Assembly (NCBI GenBank): GCA_000024525.1
Contig: CP001769.1
Coordinates: forward strand, 5,737,001 to 5,801,000
DNA from: Spirosoma linguale DSM 74
Lineage (GTDB): Bacteria; Bacteroidota; Bacteroidia; Cytophagales; Spirosomataceae
Direction of reading: 5' to 3'
DNA: 64,000 nucleotides
In this document: one piece after another, positions 24,924-34,814 of the stretch
How positions within the stretch are numbered: the stretch's first letter is position 1
How the letters are laid out: the number at the start of each line of letters is the position of its first letter
The notes under the pieces: model-generated
What the model saw: only the letters and a program-made list of their open reading frames with translations
Databases searched by the model: none
What the model was told of the DNA's origin: nothing
Program-made: the position numbers and the translations under genes

Positions 24924-26453
24924 ATGAATAACAGCTATTATCTTGTTCGCCGTCTAGTTGGCTGGCTGAATCTATTAACGATTGTTTCTATAATTGGGAG
25001 TTGCACGGAAACGACTTTTGTCGACGTCCAGACATTTGGTTCGGTACGCGGTCAGGTCTTGCTCAGTACCACCCGGGAGCCAGTACAAAAGGCGCTGGTT
25101 CGACTGAGTCCATCCGGCCAACTTATGGAAACCGATACGGATGGGCGATTTCGTTTCGATAGCTTACCACCCACCCGGTATACCGTTACGGTGACGAAAG
25201 AAAAGTATGCTACTGAGTTAGCTACCGTCGATGCCACCGTCAGTTACGTGTCTCTGCTCACGATATTGATGCGGGATGATAAATCGCAGAATAAACCTCC
25301 TACGGCTCCAACGGTTGTGAGCCCAGCCCCTGGTAGTACTACAGTAACGACAGCCGTTACCCTCAAATGGGCCGCTACGGACCCTAACCGGGATACATTG
25401 ACCTATCAGGTCATGCTGTATAAGGCCGGCGACATAACCAATGTAATGTCGTTTACCGGACTCACCGTCGACTCGCTGGCGCTATCCGGTCTGGCTTACA
25501 ACACAACTTACTATTGGCATGTTGCCGTCAGTGATGGAATCAGTACGACCAATGGCCCGGTCTGGTCGTTCAGAACAATCCCTTTCTCAGCCTATAGCTA
25601 TGTATTTTGTCGGCGTGTGTCGGGTATGTACCAATTGTTTTCCGGCAATGGCAATAAACTGCCGGTTCAGCAACTCACAACGGAAGGCAGCAACTGGCGT
25701 CCTATCGTAAGCCCTAACCGCCAGCAGATTGCCTTTATATCGAACCGCAATTCTGAACTTCACCTTTACCTGATGGATCAGGATGGAAGCCATGTTCGAC
25801 AAGTCACCGACGTGCCTATCGGTGGAATTTTGGGGACTGATTTGTCATTTTGTTGGTCGCCAGACGGCACCGAGCTGGTCTATCCGGCTTACGAGAACCT
25901 GTATGCTGTTCGGACAGATGGCACCGGGTTACGGACAGTTGCCAAGGCGCCTACTGGACGTTTTTTTGCCGGATGTGACTGGAGCGGCCAGCGTAATCAA
26001 CTCGTTGCCCGCACTACTGGCGGTAATTTGTATAACAATGAGTTAATTCTAATTTCGGTGTCGGGAAATACCCAGAAACTCCTGCTTGCCAGGCCCACCA
26101 ACCGGATAGGTAACCCTGTGTTCTCCCTTGACGGAACGCAGATACTTTTTGCAATGGACGTCAGTATTTTTCAGAATGCAAAAGGTCGTCAACTAGACTC
26201 CAGAATTCATAAGCTCGATATCGCCACGGGCGTTGTAAGCAATCTGTCACTTGATCCTGGCAACCTGCTTACTATAAGTAAGCCAACTGGTACGAATGAC
26301 CTCGATCCCCGGTTTTCGCCAACGGGCGGCAAAATCATTTTTATAAATAGCGAAAATACGGACCAGGGAAGCAGTTCGATTATGACAATGGCAACAGACG
26401 GGACAAGCCGGACCGTTTTGTTTTCACTGGGTGAAATGCCTTTTTGGCAATAG
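24924..26453 (+). CDS. Lipoprotein with CnaB-like, FN3 and TolB-like propeller domains
   Basis: 509 residues; lipobox IIGSC gives Cys27. Residues ~38-115 resemble a carboxypeptidase-regulatory/CnaB fold (GSVRGQVLLSTTREPVQKA), ~125-215 a fibronectin type III domain (PPTAPTVVSPAPGS, YNTTYYWHVAVSDG), and ~220-509 a TolB/PD40-type propeller (RQQIAFISNRNSELHLYLM). It begins 3 bp after csgG stops, so it is very likely cotranscribed. It could bind fibres or polymers at the surface; this is inference. Confidence 0.75.
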   Translation: MNNSYYLVRRLVGWLNLLTIVSIIGSCTETTFVDVQTFGSVRGQVLLSTTREPVQKALVRLSPSGQLMETDTDGRFRFDSLPPTRYTVTVTKEKYATELATVDATVSYVSLLTILMRDDKSQNKPPTAPTVVSPAPGSTTVTTAVTLKWAATDPNRDTLTYQVMLYKAGDITNVMSFTGLTVDSLALSGLAYNTTYYWHVAVSDGISTTNGPVWSFRTIPFSAYSYVFCRRVSGMYQLFSGNGNKLPVQQLTTEGSNWRPIVSPNRQQIAFISNRNSELHLYLMDQDGSHVRQVTDVPIGGILGTDLSFCWSPDGTELVYPAYENLYAVRTDGTGLRTVAKAPTGRFFAGCDWSGQRNQLVARTTGGNLYNNELILISVSGNTQKLLLARPTNRIGNPVFSLDGTQILFAMDVSIFQNAKGRQLDSRIHKLDIATGVVSNLSLDPGNLLTISKPTGTNDLDPRFSPTGGKIIFINSENTDQGSSSIMTMATDGTSRTVLFSLGEMPFWQ

Positions 26454-26700
26454 TCATTGGACATTCATTGAAAGCAGCTTTTTGACCTTAGTAAAACCTG
26501 GAGGAATATTTCCTGATAACTGGATTTGTCTGCACACAAAGCCCCCCCTGATACGTCATACCAAACTAGTTTATCAAATGAATATTGAATGGATAGAGAC
26601 CAGCCAGAATTAAAGAACTCACACAGAGTAGATAACCTCCGTTTTTGACATTAAAGGTAGAGAACAAATCAAGCCTGTTAACCATTCTGCTTTTACTGCC

Positions 26701-27984
26701 ATGACGCTCCAGTCGAACCGCCGTGATTTTATTAAACAAGGTAGCGCGGCTGCCTTGAGTCTAGCCCTGTTTCCCAGCTTTAAACGTAAAGTAGCGCCCA
26801 GCGACAAGCTCCGGGTAGCCCATATTGGCGTGAACGGCATGGGTACCAACCACCTCAACTGGTTCGCCAACCTGCCCGAAGTCGATGTAGTGGGGCTCTG
26901 CGACCTGGATCAGACCCACCTCGACAAAGCGCTGAATACCTTACAAAAAATCCACCCGGACACCACCGCGAAGACCTACTCCGATTTTCGCTACCTCCTA
27001 GACCGCAAAGACATCGACGCCATCACCTGCGCCACCCCCGACCACTGGCATGCTCAAGTAGCCATCATGGCGTTTCAGGCCGGAAAGGATGTATACGGCG
27101 AAAAACCACTTTCGTACAATGTTCGGGAAGGGCAGCAGATGCTGAAAGCCCAGAAACGCTACGACCGGATTTTTCAACTCGGCACCCAGATTCACGCGGG
27201 CGATAATTACCACCGGGTTGTCGAACTGATTCAGGCGGGGGCCATCGGCAAAGTGCATACCGTCCGGCTCTGGAAAACGGGTTTTCCGCCGGTGCTTGGT
27301 CCAGCGCAGTACCAGACGCCCCCAGCCACGCTCAACTGGGATATGTGGCAGGGACCCGCCCCGGTTTCGCTGTACACACCCGAACGCTGCCATTTTACCT
27401 ACCGCTATTTTCTCGATTATTCCGGCGGGGTATTTCAGGATTTCTGGTGCCACATTGCCGATGTGGTCTGGTGGGCTATTAACCCAACCGGACTAAAACG
27501 GGTGAGTGCTAAGGGTGAAGCGCCCGAAGGTATCGGCGATGCCCCCAAGTGGATTGACATCGACTATGAATTTGAGGGTCTGAACCTACACTGGACCAGC
27601 ACCCCGCCCAATGTACCTGGTGCTGAAAAGCGGGGCATCGGTGCGTATTTTGAAGGCGATAAAGGAACGCTGCTCTGCGATTATAACACCCGGGAAATCA
27701 CCATTAACGGCGTAGTCATGAACGACATTGCCGAAATCCCCATCACGATCCAGCGCTCGCCGGGGCACCAGCAGAACTTTGTCGACGCCGTGAAAGCGCG
27801 TACGCAACCGGAATCAAATCTGGCCTATGCCCGCATGATGACCATGCCCATGCACCTCGGTCTGATCTCCTACCGGCTGGGCCAGCCGCTGGAATGGAAC
27901 GCTAAAAAAGAAAAGTTCCGGCATAACGCCGACGCCAACGCCATGCTGTCGAGGGAGTACCGGAAAGAATGGAATCTGGCATGA
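26701..27984 (+). CDS. Gfo/Idh/MocA family oxidoreductase, Tat-exported
   Basis: 427 residues with twin-arginine signal (NRRDFIKQG, residues 6-14). The nucleotide-binding strand VAHIGVNGMG, the PDHWH motif and the EKPLSYNVREG motif fit the Gfo/Idh/MocA family. A conserved C-terminal region FWCHIADVVWW is typical of the secreted Bacteroidota subgroup. It is similar in architecture to the protein at 4556 but clearly diverged, so the two probably act on different sugars. It ends before a cluster of hairpins and is convergent with the heme lipoprotein gene. Confidence 0.9.
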   Translation: MTLQSNRRDFIKQGSAAALSLALFPSFKRKVAPSDKLRVAHIGVNGMGTNHLNWFANLPEVDVVGLCDLDQTHLDKALNTLQKIHPDTTAKTYSDFRYLLDRKDIDAITCATPDHWHAQVAIMAFQAGKDVYGEKPLSYNVREGQQMLKAQKRYDRIFQLGTQIHAGDNYHRVVELIQAGAIGKVHTVRLWKTGFPPVLGPAQYQTPPATLNWDMWQGPAPVSLYTPERCHFTYRYFLDYSGGVFQDFWCHIADVVWWAINPTGLKRVSAKGEAPEGIGDAPKWIDIDYEFEGLNLHWTSTPPNVPGAEKRGIGAYFEGDKGTLLCDYNTREITINGVVMNDIAEIPITIQRSPGHQQNFVDAVKARTQPESNLAYARMMTMPMHLGLISYRLGQPLEWNAKKEKFRHNADANAMLSREYRKEWNLA

Positions 27985-28003
27985 TATGGTAAGCAACAGG
28001 GAA

Positions 28004-28104
28004 AGTCGTTAAAACGACTCATCATTGCCGCGTTTTGTTTAGCCCACGGTTTAAACCGTGGGCTGCTATTTGTCAATCAATTTCGCAAACGGTTTCAACC
28101 GTTT
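28004..28104. repeat. Three consecutive palindromes between convergent genes
   Basis: AGTCGTT/AACGACT (28004-28010, 28013-28019), a perfect 24-bp palindrome AGCCCACGGTTT/AAACCGTGGGCT (28041-28064), and AAACGGTT/AACCGTTT (28087-28104) follow each other. They lie between two converging genes and may end transcription from both sides. Confidence 0.8.
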
Positions 28105-28116
28105 TCTTCGTTTCTA

Positions 28117-29637
28117 CTACCGCGTCTTATTTCTCAGCACAATAAAAGGCAAATTCGTACCCCAGGTAGGTTTCAGCCCTTGCTGAATGACAAACGTTTT
28201 TGAGAAATTACCGAGTACAATATCGGCGTCGCCGTCCTGATCAATGTCGTTTACGTCCATGCAAATCCAGCGACCGTAGGTACTGACAGGCACGGCATGG
28301 GGTTGAAACTGCAGGGGTTTCTGCTGCTCGAAAAACAGGAAGCTTTCAGCGGGATTGGTTTTAAAATCAGCGAAGAACGCAATGGTAGCAATGTCCAGAT
28401 CACCGTCTTTGTCGAAGTCCGTAGCGATGGCTTTGGTGCAGCCGTTAATGGGGTAGAAATACGCCTGTTTGTAGGCAAAGCCGCCCTGATTCAGGTAGAT
28501 ATACAACCCATGATAAGGCTTTAGTATTTTAGAATAATCGCTATTGTCGCCACAGGTGTACAGAATATCCAGCTTACCGTCTTTATTAAAATCGACCAGT
28601 TCAAAACTCGTGGAGCCGTAGACGGACGGAAACCGGAGCAGGTTTTTCTCCGTAAATCCCCCTTTTTTGTCATTCAGAAACAGCCAAATACCTTCATCGG
28701 CGTGGGCGAAAAGCACCATCAGATCGGGCCAGCCGTCGTTATTAAAATCGCCCGTAATGGCTTGGCTCGCGCCGGGTGCTTCTTTGATGGGTACTTTTGT
28801 GAATTGATGATTTAGCTGCTGCTTCATCCAGTAGAGCCCACCCGCATTATGCCCGAATCCGCAAACGACCCAATCCGTTAGCCCGTCTTTATTGATATCA
28901 ACAGGTACTGACTTCAGCGGACGGGGCAATTGCGTCGCAATGGTTGATGAATCCGGTCTGCTTTTGCCGTTCACTGCCAGCGAGATCAGTTCTCCTCTGG
29001 CAATATCAGCCGCCTGCATGGTACCCAGCGTGGTAAACAAACCCCGCTCCCGCCCTCGCTCATCGCGGAAAAACTGCGCATCGACAGTCGCCGAATTAAA
29101 CTGCCGGAACAGCGTTGGTTTGAGGTATTCGTCCCATCGGGTCACGTCACTCCGCAGCGCATCGCTGGTGTAAAGCTGGTGCCCGATGGTGTCCATCGCA
29201 ACCATGGTCGTCATGGCCGTTTGAGTGGTATCAGCCTGCGGTTTTTCGAGCGAAAACATAGCCCAGCCATCTACAACGGGTTTTGGCTTATCGGCAGGAT
29301 TGAGGGTTTCCGGTGCCAGCGTCTGGTAATAGGCGATCAACTTCTGCCAGTTGTCGAACGAAATCGCGGCTTTCGGCCCGGCATAATAAAGCCCATCAGG
29401 ATATACCTCCAACCCCAGATTTGACGCCATCGCGGGTAAAACGTGCTTCGTCCAGGTCTCTTTGTCGAGTAGTTCAGGCGCCGGTACGAGATGGCAACTG
29501 CCGCAATGTTGTCCGGCCAGTCGTTTCCCTTCCGCAATGCGTGGATCGTTTTCCTGTCCAGATTGACAACTGCCAATGAGTATAGCAAGCGTGGCAACGG
29601 CCAGAAAAGAGGTGTAATAGTGAGAAAGGGAAGTCAT
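28117..29637 (-). CDS. Heme c and FG-GAP repeat lipoprotein
   Basis: 506 residues from ATG 29637 (the ORF has a GTG three bases upstream). The lipobox IGSC places the lipid Cys at residue 24. A single c-type heme site CGSCH (45-49) begins a small cytochrome-like domain. The remainder carries repeats such as DINKDGLTDW, DFNNDGWPDL, DFNKDGKLDI, DFDKDGDLDI, the Ca-binding FG-GAP/VCBS type, which form a beta-propeller. The combination is found in surface-attached Bacteroidota proteins, often linked with glycan or c-type cytochrome oxidoreductases. Its substrate is unknown. Confidence 0.8.
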   Translation of the reverse strand: MTSLSHYYTSFLAVATLAILIGSCQSGQENDPRIAEGKRLAGQHCGSCHLVPAPELLDKETWTKHVLPAMASNLGLEVYPDGLYYAGPKAAISFDNWQKLIAYYQTLAPETLNPADKPKPVVDGWAMFSLEKPQADTTQTAMTTMVAMDTIGHQLYTSDALRSDVTRWDEYLKPTLFRQFNSATVDAQFFRDERGRERGLFTTLGTMQAADIARGELISLAVNGKSRPDSSTIATQLPRPLKSVPVDINKDGLTDWVVCGFGHNAGGLYWMKQQLNHQFTKVPIKEAPGASQAITGDFNNDGWPDLMVLFAHADEGIWLFLNDKKGGFTEKNLLRFPSVYGSTSFELVDFNKDGKLDILYTCGDNSDYSKILKPYHGLYIYLNQGGFAYKQAYFYPINGCTKAIATDFDKDGDLDIATIAFFADFKTNPAESFLFFEQQKPLQFQPHAVPVSTYGRWICMDVNDIDQDGDADIVLGNFSKTFVIQQGLKPTWGTNLPFIVLRNKTR

Positions 29638-29654
29638 CACACGTAGTGCTCACT

Positions 29655-29722
29655 GTCTGGGCCAATCTCCAGATTGGCCCTATCATTAACAAAAGTGGGC
29701 CAATCTGGAGATTGGCCCAGAC
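29655..29722. repeat. Perfect 26-bp inverted repeat
   Basis: Arms at 29655-29680 and 29697-29722 are exact reverse complements around 16 nt. Each arm also folds into a GGGCCAATCT/AGATTGGCCC hairpin. It lies between two genes in tandem on the minus strand, 6 bp after the stop of the upstream peptidase gene in transcription order... that is, before the peptidase's 3' end on this strand. Confidence 0.95.
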
Positions 29723-29727
29723 GAAAC

Positions 29728-31845
29728 TTACTGCCGCTCCCCAACCAAATTGAGCATGAACGCGTATTCCAGCGCGATTTCCTTGAGCGCCTGAAAACGG
29801 CCCGAGGCACCGCCGTGACCCGCTTCCATGTTGGTGTGAAGTAATAATTGGTTATTATCCGTTTTCATTTCCCGAAGCTTGGCCACCCATTTGGCGGGTT
29901 CCCAATACTGCACTTGTGAATCGTGCAAGCCCGTAGTCACGAGCAGGTTTGGGTACGCTTTTTTCTCCACGTTATCGTAGGGCGAGTACGATAGCATGTA
30001 ATCATAATATTCCTTGTTTTTCGGATTGCCCCACTCTTCAAACTCGCCCGTAGTGAGCGGAATGCTTTCGTCGAGCATGGTCGTTACCACATCCACGAAG
30101 GGCACGGCGGCCACTACCCCCCGGTACAGTTGCGGAGCCTGGTTAATAACGGCACCCATCAGCAAACCACCCGCGCTGCCGCCCATAGCAAAGAGCTTAT
30201 CGGCGCTGGTGTACTTGTTCTTGATGAGGTATTCCGAAACGTCGACAAAATCATTGAAGGTGTTTTTCTTCTTGAGCATCTTGCCATCTTCGTACCAATG
30301 CCGGCCCATCTCCTGCCCGCCCCGAATATGGGCAATGGCGAAGATAAAGCCCCGGTCGAGCAGGCTCAGGCGGGTTGAACTAAAGCCGGGATCGGTGGAG
30401 TAGCCGTACGAGCCGTAGGAATACTGGAGCAAAGGAGCCGAGCCATCTTTCTTCGTGCCCTTGCGGTACACCAGCGAAACGGGCACTTTCACGCCATCGC
30501 GGGCGGTAGCAAAAAACCGCTCCGATGTATAGTTGTTCTTATCAAATCCACCCAGTACCTCCTGCTGCTTTTTGAGCGTTTTCTCCTTCGTATCCATGTT
30601 GTAGTCGAAGGTAGAACTGGGCGTTGTAAGCGACGAGTAACCGTAACGTAGCACGTTGGTGTTGAAATCCGGGTTGTAGCTGATACCCGCTACGTAGGCC
30701 GCTTCACCGAAATCGAGGTACTCATCGGCCTTCGTTTTTTGATTGATGACCCGGATGTTGGTCAGCCCGGCTTTGCGTTCGCCCAATACGAGGTGATTGG
30801 CGAAGATGTCCATATTCTCCAGATACACGTCGGCCCGGTGGGGAATCACTTCCTTCCAGGCAGCACGATCAGCCGTTTTACCTTCCGGTACTTCCATCAG
30901 GCGGAAGTTCTCGGCTTTCCAGTTCGTGCGGACGTAAAACTTGTCTTTGTAATGAACTATGTCATACTCGTGGCCTTTCTGGCGGGGCAGGAACGGAACA
31001 AACTCACCCAGTGGTTTGCTGGCTTCCAGTAACCGGTATTCGGTGGCGACGCCGTTGTGATCGGAGCCGATGGTGATGTATTTCTTTGATTTCGACCGGC
31101 CCAGCCCCATGTAAAACTGGTTGTCTTTTTCTTTGTAGACCAGCACATCGTTTTTTGCGTCCGTACCCAGCACGTGCCGGTAAACCTGATAGCCAAGGAG
31201 GGTTTGCGGGTCTTTTTTGATGTAGAACAGCGTCTTGTTATCCGTAGCCCAGGCAAAGCTGCCTCCTTCGGTGTTGGGAATAGCTTCGGGGTAGAGTTTA
31301 CCCGTTTTCAGGTTTTTCACCCGCAGGGTATAGAGCCGACGGCTGACGGTATCTTCGGCAAAAATGGCCAGTTCATCGTTGTCCGATACTTCAAAGCCCC
31401 CGAACTGGTAATAGTTGTGGCCTTTTGCCATGGCGTTGCCATCGAACATAACTTCTTCGGTGCCCTGCAAGGAGCCTTTCTTGCGGCAGTAGATCGGGTA
31501 TTCGCCCCCCGTTATGAAGCGGGTGTAATAATAATAGTTGCCTTCTTTGTAGGGCACCGATTCGTCCTGCTGCTTAATGCGCCCTTTCATCTCCTCAAAC
31601 AACTTGGTTTGCAGGTCTTTTACGGGCGCCAGCACCTGCTCGACATAGGCATTTTCCTGGTTCAGGTACTTGATCACCTCCGGATTTTCGCGTTCGTTGA
31701 GGTAATAGTAATTGTCGGTTCGCTTATGACCGTTTGTGATCAGTTCTTTGGGTTTAACGGCCGCTTTGGGCGGGGTTATCGGTTGTGCCTGGGTCATGCT
31801 ACAGAGCGTGAGAGAAATAATGAACAGTTGACAAGTCCGTTTCAT
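29728..31845 (-). CDS. ptrB: Prolyl oligopeptidase family S9 (oligopeptidase B-like)
   Basis: 705 residues with signal peptide MKRTCQLFIISLTLCSMTQA, so it is probably periplasmic. The first ~430 residues form the seven-bladed propeller that gates access. The catalytic domain carries the nucleophile S557 in GGSAGG, preceded by HIRGGQEMGRHWYEDG, then the Asp in GLHDSQVQYWEP and the His in EAGHGGASGRF. It likely cleaves short peptides after basic residues, as in oligopeptidase B, but the S1 pocket cannot be verified here. Confidence 0.9.
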   Translation of the reverse strand: MKRTCQLFIISLTLCSMTQAQPITPPKAAVKPKELITNGHKRTDNYYYLNERENPEVIKYLNQENAYVEQVLAPVKDLQTKLFEEMKGRIKQQDESVPYKEGNYYYYTRFITGGEYPIYCRKKGSLQGTEEVMFDGNAMAKGHNYYQFGGFEVSDNDELAIFAEDTVSRRLYTLRVKNLKTGKLYPEAIPNTEGGSFAWATDNKTLFYIKKDPQTLLGYQVYRHVLGTDAKNDVLVYKEKDNQFYMGLGRSKSKKYITIGSDHNGVATEYRLLEASKPLGEFVPFLPRQKGHEYDIVHYKDKFYVRTNWKAENFRLMEVPEGKTADRAAWKEVIPHRADVYLENMDIFANHLVLGERKAGLTNIRVINQKTKADEYLDFGEAAYVAGISYNPDFNTNVLRYGYSSLTTPSSTFDYNMDTKEKTLKKQQEVLGGFDKNNYTSERFFATARDGVKVPVSLVYRKGTKKDGSAPLLQYSYGSYGYSTDPGFSSTRLSLLDRGFIFAIAHIRGGQEMGRHWYEDGKMLKKKNTFNDFVDVSEYLIKNKYTSADKLFAMGGSAGGLLMGAVINQAPQLYRGVVAAVPFVDVVTTMLDESIPLTTGEFEEWGNPKNKEYYDYMLSYSPYDNVEKKAYPNLLVTTGLHDSQVQYWEPAKWVAKLREMKTDNNQLLLHTNMEAGHGGASGRFQALKEIALEYAFMLNLVGERQ

Positions 31846-31919
31846 AAGAGGACATTGGTTCAGTTTGTTTCAGAAGAATATTCGTAAAATTACGACTTTT
31901 AAGAAGCCCTGAATTACTG

Positions 31920-31952
31920 AAACCTATAAGGTTTCAAAAACCTTATAGGTTT
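31920..31952. repeat. Palindromic inverted repeat upstream of DUF3431 gene
   Basis: AAACCTATAAGGTTT (31920-31934) and AAACCTTATAGGTTT (31938-31952) are reverse complements and each is nearly palindromic alone. It ends 3 bp before the next ATG and lies between divergent genes. Confidence 0.85.
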
Positions 31953-31955
31953 GCT

Positions 31956-32633
31956 ATGACCGAACTCGTTGTTGCTCATTATACCGAAAATCTGAACTGG
32001 CTGCGAAACCTGCCCGCCAGTCTGCAAAAAACGGTGTATACCAAAGGACCAGAGGTACTGGCAGAATTAAACCATATTCTCCTGCCTAACATCGGCCGGG
32101 AAGCGCACACTTATTTACATCATATTGTGAACCGGTACGATTCTCTGGCCGAGTGGACGGTTTTCTGCCAGGGCAAACCCTTCGATCATGCCTATGATTT
32201 CAAGAAGACGATGCACGGCTTTTCAGCTGACCCTGATGCCATTAGCCAGACGGGCTTCAGATGGCTGGGACATTTGATCGATACAGATGATAATCAGGGT
32301 GATCGACTCTTCAGGCCGTGGAGCAAAAATGAGGATGGACGCGGGCTCGATCTCCGGGGGTTTCATCGCGCGGTATTTGATACCGACGGGCCAGCCCTGT
32401 ATACCTTCGTGCTGGGCGCTCAATTTGCCGTTCATCGAAACATTTTGCGCCAACGGTCCTTATCATTCTATACCCACGCCATGCACCTATCAACTTCGTT
32501 CCCCGACGCAGCGCATTGTTTTGAGCGAAGTTGGGACCGTATTCTGGGGGTTGTGGGTATTGATCCCGGCTGGCTGGCAGGCAGGCAAACGGTTCAGCTA
32601 AAACCAATGAAACATCAGTCTGCCAGCGACTAA
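31956..32633 (+). CDS. DUF3431 domain protein
   Basis: 225 residues; no signal peptide. The motif LPNIGREAHTYLHHIVNRYD and the segment TVFCQGKPFDH are typical of DUF3431 proteins. Function is unknown for the family. C-terminal residues are basic. The gene starts right after a palindrome (31920-31952) that must lie in or next to its untranslated leader, unless the transcript begins in it. Confidence 0.7.
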   Translation: MTELVVAHYTENLNWLRNLPASLQKTVYTKGPEVLAELNHILLPNIGREAHTYLHHIVNRYDSLAEWTVFCQGKPFDHAYDFKKTMHGFSADPDAISQTGFRWLGHLIDTDDNQGDRLFRPWSKNEDGRGLDLRGFHRAVFDTDGPALYTFVLGAQFAVHRNILRQRSLSFYTHAMHLSTSFPDAAHCFERSWDRILGVVGIDPGWLAGRQTVQLKPMKHQSASD

Positions 32634-32831
32634 ACACCAGCGCCCTGACACAGGAAGTAAATTGAATTTTATCAATAAATGATTCGTAAAAACCGGCATA
32701 TTTAATAAATAATTTAATACGTTGCCAACGTAAGCGAACGCTTTACGAGTCGTTTGCGTCTAATCAGTCAGCATCTGAAATCAGCAGTTATTTTCGTATC
32801 TTTATCCAGGAATTCTACCATCCATTTTCTC

Positions 32832-34325
32832 ATGGCCCGCACATTTTACGTGCCTCGTTTTCGGCTCGTGCTGTTCTGTATCGGTACAGCCGGTACGTTA
32901 ACTGCTTTTCACCCCGACAAACTTTCTTTTCGAAAGGCGTTTGCCCGTATCAACAACGAGGTAAGTGCCCACAGCCGCGCTTATGAAACACTTGCCGACG
33001 CATCTCAACGGGTAGGCCACCGCCTGACGGGTAGCCGAAACGGTACTCTTGCCGAAACGTACGCCTTCAATCTGCTGTCGTCTTATGGATACAAAGACGT
33101 TCGCTACGAGCCATTCGAGGTAGAAGCCTGGATGCGCGATACTGTTACCCTGGCCATTGTCCCTAACAAAAGCGACAATTTTCGGGATGTGCCGGTAGTG
33201 GCGCTGGCTCACTCGCCCATCGAAGCACACGTAAACGGCGAGATTGTGGACGTGGGCAATGGGCTCGAAGGCGATTTTGAGGCCTTAAAAGATAAACTGA
33301 AAGGCAAAGTCGCCCTGGTTAATATTGGTCTGGCAGCTCCGACGAAAGGAGCCCGCAACCTCCACCGTTCCGAAAAAACGGCACTGGCCATTCAATACGG
33401 AGCCAAGGGCGTTATTATGGTCAACCTCGTTCCGGGTAATGTATTGCTCACGGGTACCGCTTCGGTAACGGGTAAACTGATTCCCATTCCATCGGTATGT
33501 ATTTCGCTCGAAAGCGGTCAGGCTTTACGGGCCTGGATGCAGGAAGAGCGCGAAAAACTTCATGCCGAGATCAACATGACCAATACGAGCCGGAAAATAC
33601 GGGCTCGCAACGTGGTGGCAACATTGAAAGGCTCTGAATTTCCCAACGAAAAGATCATCGTGGGCGGCCATCTGGATTCCTGGGATCTGGCCACCGGCGC
33701 TATCGACAACGGCATTGGCTCATTTGCCGTCATGGACATTGCCCGTACCTTCAAAGCCCTGAAACTGAAACCTAAACGAACCATCGAATTTGTCCTATTC
33801 ATGGGCGAAGAACAGGGGTTGCTGGGCTCAAGAGCAATGGTCGAAAAGCTCAAAAAAGCGGGTGAGCTGGACAATGTTCGGTACATGATGAACCTCGACA
33901 TGACCAACGACCCCTCGGGCCTGAACGCCTTTGGCCGCAGCGATATGGTTCCTTTCTTAAACATGGTGGGCGAAACGATGAAAGAAGTTGAACCGGCTTT
34001 TGCCAACCAGATGGAAAATCAGGCCGGCCTTCACTCCGACCATCAGCCGTTTATGCTGGAGGGCGTTCCGGTGGTGGGCATGAATGGACACCTCGCCCGG
34101 GAAGTGCTTGACTGCTATCACGCCAACTGCGACCGTATGAATCTGGTCGATGCCAGTCAGTTGAAAAATACCGTTCGTTATTCGACCATGCTGCTGTTTG
34201 CCCTCGCCGACGCCGATGCCATTCCAACCCAGCGCCAGACCGACAACCAAACCCGCGATTATCTGACGGCGCAGGGCTTACGTACCCCTCTACAAATTGC
34301 CAACGAATGGCGCTGGAAAGAATGA
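32832..34325 (+). CDS. M28 family zinc aminopeptidase with PA insert
   Basis: The product has 497 residues from ATG 32832; an in-frame upstream start at 32754 is less likely because the chosen Met begins a signal-like segment. The zinc site of M28 peptidases is visible: H280 (GGHLDSWD), D292 (AIDNG), E326/E327 (GEEQG) and a later His in MNGHLAREV or DCYHANCD. A protease-associated domain lies at about residues 130-250. It is probably secreted and removes N-terminal residues from peptides. It directly precedes ftsL with 93 bp between. Confidence 0.9.
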   Translation: MARTFYVPRFRLVLFCIGTAGTLTAFHPDKLSFRKAFARINNEVSAHSRAYETLADASQRVGHRLTGSRNGTLAETYAFNLLSSYGYKDVRYEPFEVEAWMRDTVTLAIVPNKSDNFRDVPVVALAHSPIEAHVNGEIVDVGNGLEGDFEALKDKLKGKVALVNIGLAAPTKGARNLHRSEKTALAIQYGAKGVIMVNLVPGNVLLTGTASVTGKLIPIPSVCISLESGQALRAWMQEEREKLHAEINMTNTSRKIRARNVVATLKGSEFPNEKIIVGGHLDSWDLATGAIDNGIGSFAVMDIARTFKALKLKPKRTIEFVLFMGEEQGLLGSRAMVEKLKKAGELDNVRYMMNLDMTNDPSGLNAFGRSDMVPFLNMVGETMKEVEPAFANQMENQAGLHSDHQPFMLEGVPVVGMNGHLAREVLDCYHANCDRMNLVDASQLKNTVRYSTMLLFALADADAIPTQRQTDNQTRDYLTAQGLRTPLQIANEWRWKE

Positions 34326-34418
34326 GGCAAACCCGGTTTTTGAAAAATTAGCCGCTACCGGGCGGAACCCCTAACGAGGATTTTGTTTCTTTGTGGTACG
34401 ATCGTCTCCTAACCCATC

Positions 34419-34814
34419 ATGGCTAAGAATACCTTCCGGCAACCCGAGCGTATAGCCAAACAGAAACAACGCCGTAAGCTGCGGCTGGCGTCCTGGCTCA
34501 ATGACTTTATTGGTCTGGACCGCCTGTTTGGGGAAGATAATGCCTGGCCAATTCAGCATATCGACCGCATTCTGTGGGTTACGTTTCTGCTCATCCTGTA
34601 CATTGGCCTCAATCACAACGCCGAACGCCTGGTTCGGCGGACACAGCGGGTCAAAGCGCAGGTCGATGAGTTACGGTCGCAGTTTACCGTTCTTCAGGCC
34701 GACTTTAACAAAAGCGGCAAGCAATCGGAAATAAGCAAACGTGTGGCGGCTATGGGTCTCGCCGATAGCCAAACCCCACCTCATAAAATCGTTGTCAAGA
34801 CCGATGAACATTAA
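34419..34814 (+). CDS. ftsL: Cell division protein FtsL-like
   Basis: 131 residues with a basic cytoplasmic start, one membrane segment (about residues 48-65, ILWVTFLLILYIGL) and an outer coiled-coil-prone part with spaced Leu and Val. The order ftsL-ftsI-murE is the canonical dcw order, which supports the name. Sequence conservation in FtsL is low, so the call rests on topology and place. Its last 11 bp overlap the ftsI start, suggesting coupled translation. Upstream mraZ and rsmH are absent. Confidence 0.85.
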   Translation: MAKNTFRQPERIAKQKQRRKLRLASWLNDFIGLDRLFGEDNAWPIQHIDRILWVTFLLILYIGLNHNAERLVRRTQRVKAQVDELRSQFTVLQADFNKSGKQSEISKRVAAMGLADSQTPPHKIVVKTDEH

